Positions 18,327 through 28,639 of a stretch of 64,000 nt of DNA are shown one piece after another. The first letter of the stretch is position 1. The number at the start of each line of letters is the position of its first letter. Below the pieces are notes generated by a model. The model was not told the origin of the DNA. It did no database searches and saw only the letters and a program-made list of their open reading frames with translations. Origin of the DNA: JAWSVE01 sp033852115 (GTDB lineage Bacteria > Pseudomonadota > Gammaproteobacteria > Pseudomonadales > Cellvibrionaceae); assembly GCA_033852115.1 (NCBI GenBank), contig JAWSVE010000002.1:248001-312000 (forward strand). The letters are read 5' to 3'. The position numbers and the translations under genes were made by a program.

Positions 18327-21300
18327 ATGGGCGATAACCGCAGCTACGCAGCACTTGATTGGGTTGTCGGCGAAATTGGTGAGTCCCTTAAGCAGGCCAG
18401 GCAAGCACTGGAAGCTTATGTGGAGAACACTGAGGATACAACTCGCATTCGTTTTTGCCTAACGCATATTCATCAAGTGCATGGCAGTTTGCAGATGGTC
18501 GAATTTTACGGCGCTGCACTGCTCGCAGAAGAGATGGAAGGTCTCGCGCAAGCGCTGATGAATAAATCGGTTCGTAATGAAACCGAAGCGCAAGAAGTAT
18601 TGATGCGCGCTATTCTACAATTACCTGTTTACTTAGAGCAGGTGAAAAAATCCAAGAAAGACTCCCCAAATGCTGTCCTGCCACTGTTGAATGATTTGCG
18701 CGCAGTGCGTGGCGAAGCATTGCTAACAGAAACCAAATTATTTACACCGAATTTGGCGGCTGCCCATCATATTGCCGACAAAAATGCGGCGGGGACTATT
18801 GATCCGAAACAATTCGTTGTTATCGTCAACAAATTGCGTCAGATGTATCAGTATGCTGCTGCAGGTGTGATTAAAGCGGTTAACCGCGACGAGAATATCA
18901 AGTATCTCTACAAAGTGTTTAGCCGTCTGCGCAAGTTGACACAACATACCGGTCGTCAGCCGCTATGGGATATTTCTCTAGCGTTGGTTGAAGGGCTGGA
19001 ATTGGATGGAATTGAGTCCAGCGCATCAGTTAAAACGTTATTACGTCAAATTGATAAAGAGATTGCAGAACTGGCGTCTGGCGGCGTTTCTGAGCTCAAT
19101 AGTTTTACCAATGACGACTTGGTAAAAAATATTCTCTATTACATTGCAGGCGCCAAAAGTGAAGGAAAGTACATCAAACGTATTCGTGATGCTTACAACC
19201 TTCATGATGCGCTTCCTGAGAAGAAGGCTGACCAATCAGAAGACGAGATTATCGCGCCCGACCTGGAAGCGATTGTCTCTGTTGTCAATGCGCTGAAAGA
19301 TGAACTAGATACAATCAAGCATGCGCTCGATGTCAGTCTCACGGACCGTGAAAGCGCTGACATCAACGAAGCAATTCCCGTCATCAAACGTGTGGCCGAT
19401 ACGATGGCCGTGTTAGGTATTGGTGACCTGCGCAAGAAAATGCTGAATCAAGCGCAACTTTTGGAATCCAGCTTGGCTGAAGGCGAAGTCTCTGCCGATG
19501 TATTGATGCAAGTCGCTGGCAAAGTGATTGAGATCGAGAATTCACTTGAACTCATGGCGCGTGGTGCAGAGCGAGATGCGGAAAGTGAAGATGGCGGTGT
19601 TTCTCTCAACGCATTGGATTCCGCCCATGACTCAGTTCTGCGTGAATCTCGCAATGGCTTGGAGCAAGCCAAGGATGCGATTATTGAATACATCGCGTCA
19701 CAGTGGGACACATCGCACCTGGGCAATGTGCCTGGGCACCTAACTGAAATCGCAGGCGGATTGGATATTATTCCGTTGCACAAGCCCGCTGCCATTTTGA
19801 AATCATGCGCGACGTATGTGCGTGAACAATTGTTAGAGCGACAGGAATCTCCAGAGTGGTCGACACTGGATACGTTGGCCGATGCGATTGCCAGCGTTGA
19901 ATACTATTTAGAGCGAATTACTGGTGACCGTGACGAAGAAGACGAAATGTTGCTTTCCGTTGCTGAAGAAAGTGTTGAGTCTCTCGGTTATCCAATTCCT
20001 GCGACCATGCGCGGTCCGGCCGCCAAAACGACTGGTACAGTGCCCACTCGAGGTGGTATCGAAAGTCATCCTGCTGTTGAGTCTGTCGAAATCGCTGCCT
20101 TGCCTAGCGAAGAAGAGACTCATGGTCAGCAGTCTGACTACGAGCTTGGCGCCAACGATATCGATTTAGATCATGCTTTCGATGATGTCGAGCCCGTCTC
20201 TGCTGAAGCCAGTGAAGAGCCTCAAGCTGGTATAGAGGAAAGTTCCGCGCCTACTCAGCCGGTGCAACTAACGTCTGATGCTGATGACGAAAATGAAGAA
20301 ATCATCGACGATGAAATTCTAGAAATTTTCATTGAAGAGGCAGAAGAAGTCCTCGGAACAATAAACGAATTTTTCCCCAAATGGGCGGATGATTTCGAAG
20401 ATGGTGACTCGTTAACCGAATTCCGCCGAGCCTTCCATACGCTGAAAGGTAGCGGTCGCATGGTGAATGCGGACGATGTGGGTGAGTTAGCTTGGTCGGT
20501 TGAGAACATGCTCAACCGCGTCATTGATAACACCATTGAGCCTGGCGATGCCATAGTTGTTTTAATTCGCAAAGTTATTGGCGAATTACCGGCGATGGTA
20601 GATGCCTTTAAACACCGCACGCCGATTCCACATCCCAATTACATCGAAAAATTAGCCACCTGGGCCGAGTCCATTTCCAAGGGTGAAGAGCCTGCATCTG
20701 AGCTGTTCGAGAGTAGCCCAGAGATGTATGACTCTGTGGCGAAACCCGAAAACGTAGTGCCGACTTCAAGTGCAGAAGAATATAGTTATCTCGAAGAAAA
20801 CGATGATGACGATGGCGATGATTCAGTGCTATGGGAGATTTTCGGCTCCGAGGCGCTAACGCATTTAGATGTGGTTAAAGAATATATCGCAGAAATGGAT
20901 CACTCTGCGCCACTCTACACGCCGCCTAGCGATGCAATGCAGCGTGCTTTGCATACCCTTAAGGGTAGCGCGCACATGGCCGAAGTGACGCCAATTGCTG
21001 AATTGGTAACGCCGCTAGAACGTTTTGTCAAAGAGTTACGCAATTACCAAGTCAACATCGATGCAGATATCTTACAGCTGATCAAAGATTGCGTTGACTA
21101 TACGCAAGACGTACTGACACAAATTGAAAACAATGAAGAGCTTAAAATTTCTAAGCTCGATCAATTCTTGGCTCGAGTCGCTGAACTCAAAGAGCGATCT
21201 GTTGCGCCACTGATTAGACAAAAAGAAGCAGAACAAGATTCACAGGCCGTTGTCGATCCGGAATTGCTTTCTATCTTCATGGCAGAAGATATGAAACTTC

Positions 21301-24300
21301 TGTTGGATGCAGATGAGTTTATTGAATCTTGGCAAAAAGCCGGTGAAGCGGATAAGCAAACACTGCAAGCGATGATTGTTGAGCTTGAAACATTGTTTAA
21401 AGGTGCAAAACACGCGAAGCTGCCGCCAATGGCGACACTCAGTCGACAGTTGTGCGAAGTATATCAAGCCGCCGCTAACCAGAAGCTTACCTCGAACGAA
21501 GCATTCTATACTTCGTTATCTCAGGGGCATGCGGAACTGCTAGATATGATCGACGCCGTCGCGATTGGTCATAACATCCAGCCTGTTCGTGAAGAAACCC
21601 TGGATAAAATTTCAGCCCTACTTCAATCGGCTGACGATGTCGTCAGCACCATACCTACCTTTGGTGCCGTCACTGAAACGCCCGATGTAGAGACGTCGGA
21701 ACCCGTTGAAGAGTTATCTTTAGGCTTACCTGAAACCGATTGGGACGAAGAGTCCAAGGTCGATTTGCCTGGGTTTGATGGTGATGATGTGCCGCAGCAA
21801 GCGAGCGCAGAAGATAGCGCAGACGCAGAACTAATCGCTGACAGCGCGGATGAAGAAAGTGCGCTAGACAGTAGCGACGAACACGATGATCATTTTGTTA
21901 TCGAAGTCACTGATCACGAGTTGGCAGCAGACCACCTCACGAGTGCGGGTGACGAAAACGCTTCTGATGCTCGTATCGTGGTGTCCGACGTCGATACCAG
22001 TGATGATAGCGAAGAAGTGGATCTTGAAGTTTTCGAGATTTTCATCGAAGAAGCTGACGAGCTGCTTGAAGATATCGACAACGCCGTAAATGATTGGGAA
22101 GGCGATTGGGAAGACTCGACACAAGTAGAATCACTGAAGCGTTCATTGCACACCTTGAAAGGGGGTGCACGTCTCGCTGGTTTGATGGGCCTCGGTGATC
22201 TCTCCCATGAGTTTGAATCGTTCCTTATCAGCAAAGGTGAAAATCCGCAGGTTGATGAAGCATTTTTTGCCATCGTTCATGATTACCAAGACAAGTTAAT
22301 CAGCGGCACAGATAAAGTGAAAGCGCGCGTAGCCGGACATGAGCCGGAAGGCCTGGATGACGTTATGTCGACCAGTAGCGCCGAAGAAATTGCGTCGCAA
22401 GAAGCCTTTAAGGCGGCTGATCAAGCGCCCGCCGCACCGAGTGACGATAACGCGGGTGCTTCAATTTTGCCGTTCCAGCCGAAGCGTCCCAGCATGACCG
22501 AGCGGGATGTGCCTGGCACATTAACGACTTCGCCTTCAGCCCCCGCTCCGATTGGTACCGAGGTATCAACGCAGCCAGCAGCTCCTGTCGCCTCACCGAC
22601 GGGATCACCTACTGGTCCTGGCCAGGTTGCAGCGCGTCGTGCCGGTCCGCAGGAAATGGTGAAGGTTTCTGCTGAGTTGCTCGAAGAATTAGTTAACTTA
22701 GCGGGTGAAACCTCGATCAGTCGTGGCCGTTTAGAGGAGCAAAACTCTGAATTGGTTTTCGCCATCGACGAAATGGAATCAACGGTACAGCGTTTACAAG
22801 AACAGTTGCGTCGTTTGGATATCGAAACTGAAGCGCAAATGATTTTCCGTCAAGAGCAGATGGAAGAGGCAGAAGATTTTGATCCGCTGGAGATGGACCG
22901 CTATTCACAACTGCAGCAACTGTCCCGCTCGTTAATGGAATCTGCATCGGATTTGATGGATTTAACGTTTACCCTTAACGATAAAACCCGTGGCACAGAA
23001 ACATTATTGTTACAGCAGTCGCGTATTAATACCGATTTGCAAGAAGGCTTAATGCGCTCGCGCATGGTGCCTTTCTCTCGTCTTGTTCCACGCTTGCGTC
23101 GTATTGTTCGACAAATATCTACTGAACTTGGAAAGCAAGTGAGCTTCGAGCTGGATAATGTCGAAGGTGAAATGGACCGCTCTGTACTGGAGCGTATGGT
23201 TGCACCACTTGAACATATGTTGCGTAATGCCGTTGACCACGGTATCGAATCCCAGGAGCAGCGCGCTGCCTCAGGAAAGCCTGAAGTAGGTCGCATTGTC
23301 TTGAGCCTCGGCCGCGAGGGTGGCGATATCATCATGCGCCTAACTGATGACGGTCGCGGATTAAACCTGGAGCGCATTAAAGAGAAAGCAATCGAGCGTG
23401 GTTTGATGACAGAAGGTGCAAACCTGTCTGATCACGACATCATGCAATTTATTCTGCATGCAGGTTTCTCTACCGCAGAAAAAGTCACGCAAATTTCTGG
23501 CCGCGGCGTTGGCATGGACGTGGTGAGTGCCGAGATTAAACAGTTAGGTGGTTCGGTCTTCATCGACTCACGCTGGGGCGAAGGTACTCAGTTTACAATT
23601 CGCCTGCCATTTACGGTGTCAGTAAACCGCGCCTTAATGATTCAAATTGGTGATGATAATTACGCAATTCCGTTGAACACTATTGAAGGTATTGTGCGAG
23701 TTAGCCCCTTTGAATTAGAGCATTATTATCAAGACGAAAATGCACGCTTTGAATACGCTGGTGAAAACTATCGCGTAAGATACTTGGGTACCATGCTCAA
23801 TCCCAATAACTTGCCGCGTCTTGAAGGGCAAGCGCTGCCAATACCCGTAGTGTTGGTGCGCACGAGTGAGCACGCTATGGCGGTCCAAGTAGATAAGCTA
23901 TTAGGGTCGCGCGAAATTGTTGTAAAAAGCTTGGGGCCACAGTTTGCTTTAGTTGAAGGCTTGTCCGGTGCAACCGTAATGGGTGATGGTAGTGTGGTTG
24001 TTATTCTTGACCCACACGCAATGATTCGCCAAGAAATTGCCTTGTTGTCGCCAGGGGCCCAACAGCTCGAAATACAGCAAGTGGAAGAAGTCGAGGATCG
24101 CGTGACTACCGTCATGGTGGTCGATGATTCGGTGACTGTGCGTAAGGTAACTTCGCGATTCCTTGAGCGTGAAGGCTACGAAGTGATTACGGCAAAAGAT
24201 GGTGCAGATGCACTCATGACACTGCAGGATCATATACCGGATGTCATGTTGCTCGATATCGAAATGCCTCGTATGGATGGTTTTGAGGTGGCGAAAAATA

Positions 24301-24479
24301 TTCGCTCATCAAGTCGTCTGCGTGATATTCCGATTATTATGATTACCTCTCGTACGGGGGATAAACATAGAGAGCGGGCATTGAGCCTAGGTGTTAACAA
24401 ATATCTCGGTAAGCCTTACCAGGAGGAAGTGTTGCTCGGCGCTATCCATGAACTTATTGGCGAGGAAGCGGAGTCCTAG
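18327..24479 (+). CDS. chpA: Hybrid chemotaxis histidine kinase ChpA (PilL)
   Basis: A 2050-residue CheA hybrid that phosphorylates PilG and PilH. Order: an N-terminal Hpt-like domain with HQVHGS (His 49); a ChpA-specific helical region; Hpt domains with HTLKG at His 704, His 876 and His 1275; between the last two a degenerate one, ETLFKG, with Glu 1021 where His is expected; a low-complexity acidic and Pro/Ala linker; then dimerisation, ATPase (LRNAVDHGIES near 1630, DDGRGLNLERI, GRGVGMDVV), CheW-like domain and a receiver (DDS near 1935, phospho-Asp 1977, KPYQ). P. aeruginosa ChpA is longer, as I recall, with more Hpt-type domains including Ser and Thr variants. It overlaps chpB by 1 nt. 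Confidence 0.95.
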   Translation: MGDNRSYAALDWVVGEIGESLKQARQALEAYVENTEDTTRIRFCLTHIHQVHGSLQMVEFYGAALLAEEMEGLAQALMNKSVRNETEAQEVLMRAILQLPVYLEQVKKSKKDSPNAVLPLLNDLRAVRGEALLTETKLFTPNLAAAHHIADKNAAGTIDPKQFVVIVNKLRQMYQYAAAGVIKAVNRDENIKYLYKVFSRLRKLTQHTGRQPLWDISLALVEGLELDGIESSASVKTLLRQIDKEIAELASGGVSELNSFTNDDLVKNILYYIAGAKSEGKYIKRIRDAYNLHDALPEKKADQSEDEIIAPDLEAIVSVVNALKDELDTIKHALDVSLTDRESADINEAIPVIKRVADTMAVLGIGDLRKKMLNQAQLLESSLAEGEVSADVLMQVAGKVIEIENSLELMARGAERDAESEDGGVSLNALDSAHDSVLRESRNGLEQAKDAIIEYIASQWDTSHLGNVPGHLTEIAGGLDIIPLHKPAAILKSCATYVREQLLERQESPEWSTLDTLADAIASVEYYLERITGDRDEEDEMLLSVAEESVESLGYPIPATMRGPAAKTTGTVPTRGGIESHPAVESVEIAALPSEEETHGQQSDYELGANDIDLDHAFDDVEPVSAEASEEPQAGIEESSAPTQPVQLTSDADDENEEIIDDEILEIFIEEAEEVLGTINEFFPKWADDFEDGDSLTEFRRAFHTLKGSGRMVNADDVGELAWSVENMLNRVIDNTIEPGDAIVVLIRKVIGELPAMVDAFKHRTPIPHPNYIEKLATWAESISKGEEPASELFESSPEMYDSVAKPENVVPTSSAEEYSYLEENDDDDGDDSVLWEIFGSEALTHLDVVKEYIAEMDHSAPLYTPPSDAMQRALHTLKGSAHMAEVTPIAELVTPLERFVKELRNYQVNIDADILQLIKDCVDYTQDVLTQIENNEELKISKLDQFLARVAELKERSVAPLIRQKEAEQDSQAVVDPELLSIFMAEDMKLLLDADEFIESWQKAGEADKQTLQAMIVELETLFKGAKHAKLPPMATLSRQLCEVYQAAANQKLTSNEAFYTSLSQGHAELLDMIDAVAIGHNIQPVREETLDKISALLQSADDVVSTIPTFGAVTETPDVETSEPVEELSLGLPETDWDEESKVDLPGFDGDDVPQQASAEDSADAELIADSADEESALDSSDEHDDHFVIEVTDHELAADHLTSAGDENASDARIVVSDVDTSDDSEEVDLEVFEIFIEEADELLEDIDNAVNDWEGDWEDSTQVESLKRSLHTLKGGARLAGLMGLGDLSHEFESFLISKGENPQVDEAFFAIVHDYQDKLISGTDKVKARVAGHEPEGLDDVMSTSSAEEIASQEAFKAADQAPAAPSDDNAGASILPFQPKRPSMTERDVPGTLTTSPSAPAPIGTEVSTQPAAPVASPTGSPTGPGQVAARRAGPQEMVKVSAELLEELVNLAGETSISRGRLEEQNSELVFAIDEMESTVQRLQEQLRRLDIETEAQMIFRQEQMEEAEDFDPLEMDRYSQLQQLSRSLMESASDLMDLTFTLNDKTRGTETLLLQQSRINTDLQEGLMRSRMVPFSRLVPRLRRIVRQISTELGKQVSFELDNVEGEMDRSVLERMVAPLEHMLRNAVDHGIESQEQRAASGKPEVGRIVLSLGREGGDIIMRLTDDGRGLNLERIKEKAIERGLMTEGANLSDHDIMQFILHAGFSTAEKVTQISGRGVGMDVVSAEIKQLGGSVFIDSRWGEGTQFTIRLPFTVSVNRALMIQIGDDNYAIPLNTIEGIVRVSPFELEHYYQDENARFEYAGENYRVRYLGTMLNPNNLPRLEGQALPIPVVLVRTSEHAMAVQVDKLLGSREIVVKSLGPQFALVEGLSGATVMGDGSVVVILDPHAMIRQEIALLSPGAQQLEIQQVEEVEDRVTTVMVVDDSVTVRKVTSRFLEREGYEVITAKDGADALMTLQDHIPDVMLLDIEMPRMDGFEVAKNIRSSSRLRDIPIIMITSRTGDKHRERALSLGVNKYLGKPYQEEVLLGAIHELIGEEAES

Positions 24480-25447
24480 TGACAAAACAAGCGCTAAGGA
24501 TCGGCGTATTAGCCTACACCACGGCGCAGCACCGCACGTTAAGTGGTGTCGTAGAAAGTGGTGGGCATCAAATTGGCTGTAAGCTATTAGTATCGCAAAT
24601 TGATTCCCGCGGCCAAGTCAACATTGACTTGGGATCAACACCGGTTGATGCATGGGTAGTTGATGTCGATAGTGGCGAAGGTGATGACGAATATTTAGAT
24701 GACTGGCTCGATGGACAAAACGTCCCCATTATCTTTTGTGATGGTGAGATTCCTGCGAGTCATCAACCAGAATACGACGCTTGGTCGCGACGTTTACTGG
24801 CTAAATTAACGCAGCTCAGCGGTACTATAAATTTATCGCGTGTAACTGAAGGCAGCGCGCGTCGTGTTTGGGTGCTTGCTGCCTCAACCGGTGGGCCAGA
24901 AGCGGTGAAGCAGTTTTTAAGTGAGTTGCCTCCAAAGCTGGGTATCGGTTTTATTTATGTGCAACATATCGACGCTGGATACGACGATACGTTAGTACAA
25001 ATGATGACAAGGCATTCCCACTATCCAGCGAAAGCTATAGAGCATGGTGATGTGGTCATGCCAAATGAGCTCGCAATCGTACCGGCGGATCGTTATACCG
25101 AAGTGCTGTCGAACGGTACGTTTCTAGTTGATGACGAAAAATGGAGTACTGGCTACGCACCGTCCGTGGATAGTATCGTGTCAGATGTTGCTTACAGTTT
25201 TCGTGAGCGAAGTGGTGTGATTATTTTTACCGGCATGGGTGATGACGGGGCTGCTAGCAGTCGCCTCATGAAAAAAAATGGCGGGCAGGTATGGGTTCAA
25301 ACGCCGAGCAGTTGTACGAGCACCTCCATGCCAGAATCTGTGTTAGACACGGGGTGTGTTGATTTCAAAGGCACGCCGTACACACTAGCTCAACATTTAA
25401 CTCAAGAGATGCAAGCTGTACGGTATCAAGAAACGCGCAGCGCATAA
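24479..25447 (+). CDS. chpB: CheB-type methylesterase ChpB
   Basis: A 322-residue receptor methylesterase/glutamine deamidase expected to act on PilJ and oppose PilK. The catalytic domain has the active-site Ser 136 in AASTGGPEAV, His in YVQHIDAGYDD and Asp in GMGDDGA. The N-terminal ~115 residues are in the place of a receiver but lack the usual acidic pocket and lysine, so this looks like a pseudo-receiver, as in other ChpB proteins. It starts at a GTG that overlaps the chpA stop codon. Confidence 0.92.
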   Translation: MTKQALRIGVLAYTTAQHRTLSGVVESGGHQIGCKLLVSQIDSRGQVNIDLGSTPVDAWVVDVDSGEGDDEYLDDWLDGQNVPIIFCDGEIPASHQPEYDAWSRRLLAKLTQLSGTINLSRVTEGSARRVWVLAASTGGPEAVKQFLSELPPKLGIGFIYVQHIDAGYDDTLVQMMTRHSHYPAKAIEHGDVVMPNELAIVPADRYTEVLSNGTFLVDDEKWSTGYAPSVDSIVSDVAYSFRERSGVIIFTGMGDDGAASSRLMKKNGGQVWVQTPSSCTSTSMPESVLDTGCVDFKGTPYTLAQHLTQEMQAVRYQETRSA

Positions 25448-25516
25448 TTCCGAATAGTGATAGAGAGCGGAGAAAACTCTAGCCGCTCCCAAAAAGATTA
25501 AACGTAGGCAAATTCA

Positions 25517-26005
25517 ATGAACGAACCACAACGCTTATCGCATGCCACAGTAGAGGAAGTTGCTAGCCTGTTGATACCAGTTGCTGGGCGCCAACTACTA
25601 GTGCCAACGGTGACCGTAGCGGAAATGGTTCCGTATAGAGAACCCCAACGTCATATCGATGCACCTGATTGGTACTTAGGTGATATTGAATGGCGTGATC
25701 AATTAATACCTGTTATTTGTTACGAAGTCATGTGCGGTGAGGCACAGCCGAGTTATAGCAGCGCCTGCCGTATCGCCGTACTGAATGGCACAGGTATTTC
25801 AGATGACCTGCCGTTTATTGCTATCGCGACACAAGGTATCCCCAAGCTAGCGCGTGTGAAGGCAGAAGAAATTCATGAAGATGAGGATGCCGAACTTAAA
25901 CGCTTCGACATGATGGGCGTGGTTCATGCCGGTGAAAAGCATGTGATCCCTAATGTGACGGCTTTAGAGCAGGCGTTTTACGATTACCGCCGCACCCAAG
26001 TTTAG
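25517..26005 (+). CDS. chpC: CheW-like protein ChpC
   Basis: A 162-residue protein with a single CheW domain (LLIPVAGRQLLVPTVTVAEMVPY, WYLGDIEWRDQLIPVICYE). It is the last gene of the Pil-Chp operon, 69 bp after chpB, with a likely role as a second adaptor to the kinase. It is convergent with rsmE, only 5 bp apart, with no terminator visible between them. Confidence 0.92.
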   Translation: MNEPQRLSHATVEEVASLLIPVAGRQLLVPTVTVAEMVPYREPQRHIDAPDWYLGDIEWRDQLIPVICYEVMCGEAQPSYSSACRIAVLNGTGISDDLPFIAIATQGIPKLARVKAEEIHEDEDAELKRFDMMGVVHAGEKHVIPNVTALEQAFYDYRRTQV

Positions 26006-26010
26006 CACTG

Positions 26011-26739
26011 TTAAAAATCGCCCCACTTTTCTTGTAAAACACTTAACGCCGCTATCGGCGCTGTTTCCGTTCGTAAAATTCGCGGTCCCAAACACCAAGA
26101 AGTAAAACCTTGGTCGTGCGACTGATTGACTTCCTCTTCCGAAAACCCACCTTCCGGACCAACCAATAGAGAGACGCTTGCCGGCGCTTTTTCAAAGCTA
26201 TCGAGCGATTGTGCATTGTGGGGGTCAAGAATTAATTTGCTTTCACCGTCGCATTGGGCGAGGTAATCGTTGAATGAAAGTGGTGTGTGTAGTTTGGGCA
26301 CCGCGGTACGATGGCTTTGTTCGCAGGCATTAATAATGATCTGCTGCCAGTGACGCAGTTTTTTCTCCAGTCGGACGGCTTTGAATTTGACCTCAGTTCG
26401 TTCCGTATATATTGGTTGGATGGCCGTGGCACCAAGTTCCGTTGATTTTTGAACCACCCAATCCATGCGATCGCCTTTAGAAATACCAATTGCCAATTGC
26501 GTATGCAGAGGTGATTCAATGTCGCAACCCATAAACTCGAGCAGTTCAAATTCCACCGTTTTCTTGGAGGCGGTTATTACCCGTGCTGAATATTCGCCAC
26601 CGGTGCCGTTAAACAATACCGCCTCGCGACCAACATCAATGCGCAATACAGTGGCCACGTAATGAGCGGTTTCTTTATTGGCAGCAACCGTGGCACCAAC
26701 TGTCAGCGGTTTGTCGATAAAAAGTCGTGGGATACGCAT
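26011..26739 (-). CDS. rsmE: 16S rRNA m3U1498 methyltransferase
   Basis: A 242-residue SPOUT-family methyltransferase for U1498 of 16S rRNA. It has the N-terminal MRIPRLFID with PUA-like domain, the MDWVVQKSTELGATAIQPIYTERT block, and the knotted SAM site LLVGPEGGFSEEEV and LGPRILRTETAPIAAL. The start MRIPRLF is the usual one. It marks the last conserved gene before the accessory island. Confidence 0.96.
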   Translation of the reverse strand: MRIPRLFIDKPLTVGATVAANKETAHYVATVLRIDVGREAVLFNGTGGEYSARVITASKKTVEFELLEFMGCDIESPLHTQLAIGISKGDRMDWVVQKSTELGATAIQPIYTERTEVKFKAVRLEKKLRHWQQIIINACEQSHRTAVPKLHTPLSFNDYLAQCDGESKLILDPHNAQSLDSFEKAPASVSLLVGPEGGFSEEEVNQSHDQGFTSWCLGPRILRTETAPIAALSVLQEKWGDF

Positions 26740-26799
26740 ATCAAATTCCAGTCGATTGAATATCGACAGTCTAATGAATAGATGAGGTATGTAACAGGT

Positions 26800-27202
26800 T
26801 TAGCTGGAGGGAAAATCTTGGGACATAGCAATGTGATCAACACCCTGTACTTAATGGTGACCACCAGCAGTGGTATAGTCCAGCCATTGAAAAAACCGAG
26901 TGCAGAGCATCGGGCTAGATAACTCAATGCTCGAAGTACCCCAAGTAATCAGGGCGTTCTCAACACCCACTATCAACTGCAAACCCAAATTACGACCCTG
27001 CTGCGTTTCAGCCACTACCATCTTTCGCATCTTACCAAGTGTGGGCAGACTGGCTTGATCACAACGCAAGCGGTTGGTGAGCCTCAAACATCGCAAAACG
27101 AAATTGCAGGTCTTCGCCTCCCAAATCCTTGGGGTATAAATTTAAGACGCCATTGGCGTACGTAGTGTCGATTCTGGCAATTGCAGCGTTTGTAGATAAG
27201 GG
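26800..27202 (-). pseudogene. Broken GNAT acetyltransferase gene
   Basis: Reading the minus strand, a frame from about 27202 gives IARIDTTYANGVLNLYPKD and then RFAMFEAHQPLAL, ending in a stop near 27060. A different frame overlaps and continues with CDQASLPTLGKMRKMVV and AETQQGRNLGLQLI, the acetyl-CoA motif of GNATs. It reaches FFQWLDYTTAGGHH, then a TAA at 26851-26853, and continues in frame with VQGVDHIAMSQDF, which matches the usual GNAT end (G..H..M). So at least one frameshift and one nonsense codon interrupt it. The 5' end was not found. Confidence 0.65.
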
Positions 27203-27655
27203 CTAGATACGTAAACAACTTGGTGAACGTCACATTGTGGGGCGGGCGGACCAAAAATCGATAATTCTCATTGCCAATGGCTCGGTCGATAGTGCTATTT
27301 TATTGACCCTTGATATAGGGAGGGGCCATTACATGTAGCGTAATGCACTTAAGTATAATCCGGCCATAAAATGGCTAAAGAAGCTGGTTTTTGTAATTTT
27401 CCACGCGCTTATACTAGTTTATGCCGCCATGACGGCTAAAATAATCTGGACTCAATCAATGCCGTCTGCTTTATCGATTACCGTTATTAGCCTGGATAAA
27501 AATACAAACAGCAGGCACAAATCGCTAGACTCGCAATAATTTTCGGGATAATAGAAAGCATTAGATATCAGCCTGTTTCCCATTCTGCCAAGGGCTACGT
27601 TGAGTAAGAATTTGGTTTGAGCGAGGTACCCTGAAAGAGAATTTGCGTACTACAG
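27203..27655. other. Left edge of island, no intact gene
   Basis: No intact gene seen. One open stretch on the plus strand, 27339-27539, would encode about 66 residues including a hydrophobic segment (LVFVIFHALILVYAAM), but has no standard start codon near its 5' end and may be a relic or chance. The rest is A+T-rich and uninformative. Confidence 0.35.
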
Positions 27656-28627
27656 CTATATGGTCTGAATACTTGCCATTCGTTCTATCGTTTTGTCGGT
27701 TAATAATCCAACCGAATCTAGATTGATGGACAGTTGACGAAACTTGTTCCGGTTTATTTCTGGGTGTGAAATTCGATACTTGCGCAAATGATAACGCAGT
27801 GCTGTTTTATCCCAACTCATTTCTTCAGCTATTCGAGAGTATATGTTTTGGGCGTTTGCAAGCCGTAATATGTTATCTAATACGAAATCACTTCTTTCTT
27901 GAATCTCATGATCAGACAAAGAGTTAATATAGTCTTCCAGTAAAGTAGTACCAAACTTAACATGTCGTGCCTCATCTTTGGCAATATAGTCTACTGCAAA
28001 CGTCAGAATAGGGTTTAAAGATTTAGATTTGATTTCTTGAAACTTAGCCATTGCTAAGCTTTCGATTAATATTTGGCAGGCAATAAACTTCATGTCCCAC
28101 CGTGGGTCGTCAACCATTAGCCTTATAAACCGCTCCAGCTCTTTGCTTGGTGGGTAAATCAAACCTACAATATCAGTCAGGTATCGAGAGAAGAATTCTA
28201 CGTGGCGTGCCTCGTCAGAAACCTGAGAGCTTGCAAAAAGCTTGGCCTCCATTGTTGGCATGCAAGACACAAGTTGCGATGCGATTATCAAAGCGCCTTG
28301 CTCACCGTGTAAAACTTCGCTGATTTCCAGGCCGTGTTGCCACCAACTTATCCGGATACGCTCTTCGCTTGGCAAAAGATCATAGGGTTTGAAACCAAAT
28401 AAAGGGTTAGATTCTGGCTGCGTTGGCCAACTCAGTCTTGGGTTATTAGAAGACCAGTCAATATCGCGAGATGCGTTCCAAAATTTTTCTTTAGCTATTT
28501 CATATAAATCCGAAATTTGAGTTTTCTCATCCGAGTATTCCCAAACTATTCTGCTCGAAAGCTGAGTGACAAATTCCAAAAAACTCTGTGACTTATTATC
28601 TAAATCACCTGTTAATATATCGTCCAT
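27656..28627 (-). CDS. Ferritin-like diiron protein
   Basis: A 323-residue helical protein with the full carboxylate-bridged diiron ligand pattern: Glu 109 (HGEQGAL), Glu 139 and His 142 (DEARHVEFF), Glu 189 (LIESLAM), and Glu 219 and His 222 (DEARHVKFG). This is the ribonucleotide reductase R2/ferritin-like oxygenase arrangement, so oxidation, desaturation or N-oxygenation of a bound substrate is likely; the substrate is unknown. It lies 12 bp downstream of the P450 gene and is surely co-transcribed. In this cluster a role in tailoring a fatty acyl chain or the peptide is inferred. Base composition is visibly richer in A+T than the flanking housekeeping genes. Confidence 0.8.
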   Translation of the reverse strand: MDDILTGDLDNKSQSFLEFVTQLSSRIVWEYSDEKTQISDLYEIAKEKFWNASRDIDWSSNNPRLSWPTQPESNPLFGFKPYDLLPSEERIRISWWQHGLEISEVLHGEQGALIIASQLVSCMPTMEAKLFASSQVSDEARHVEFFSRYLTDIVGLIYPPSKELERFIRLMVDDPRWDMKFIACQILIESLAMAKFQEIKSKSLNPILTFAVDYIAKDEARHVKFGTTLLEDYINSLSDHEIQERSDFVLDNILRLANAQNIYSRIAEEMSWDKTALRYHLRKYRISHPEINRNKFRQLSINLDSVGLLTDKTIERMASIQTI

Positions 28628-28639
28628 TTTTTTCTCTGA

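Noticed and set aside
22901..23377. 158-codon minus-strand frame within chpA
   Set aside because: Antisense shadow of the kinase core; no independent support.
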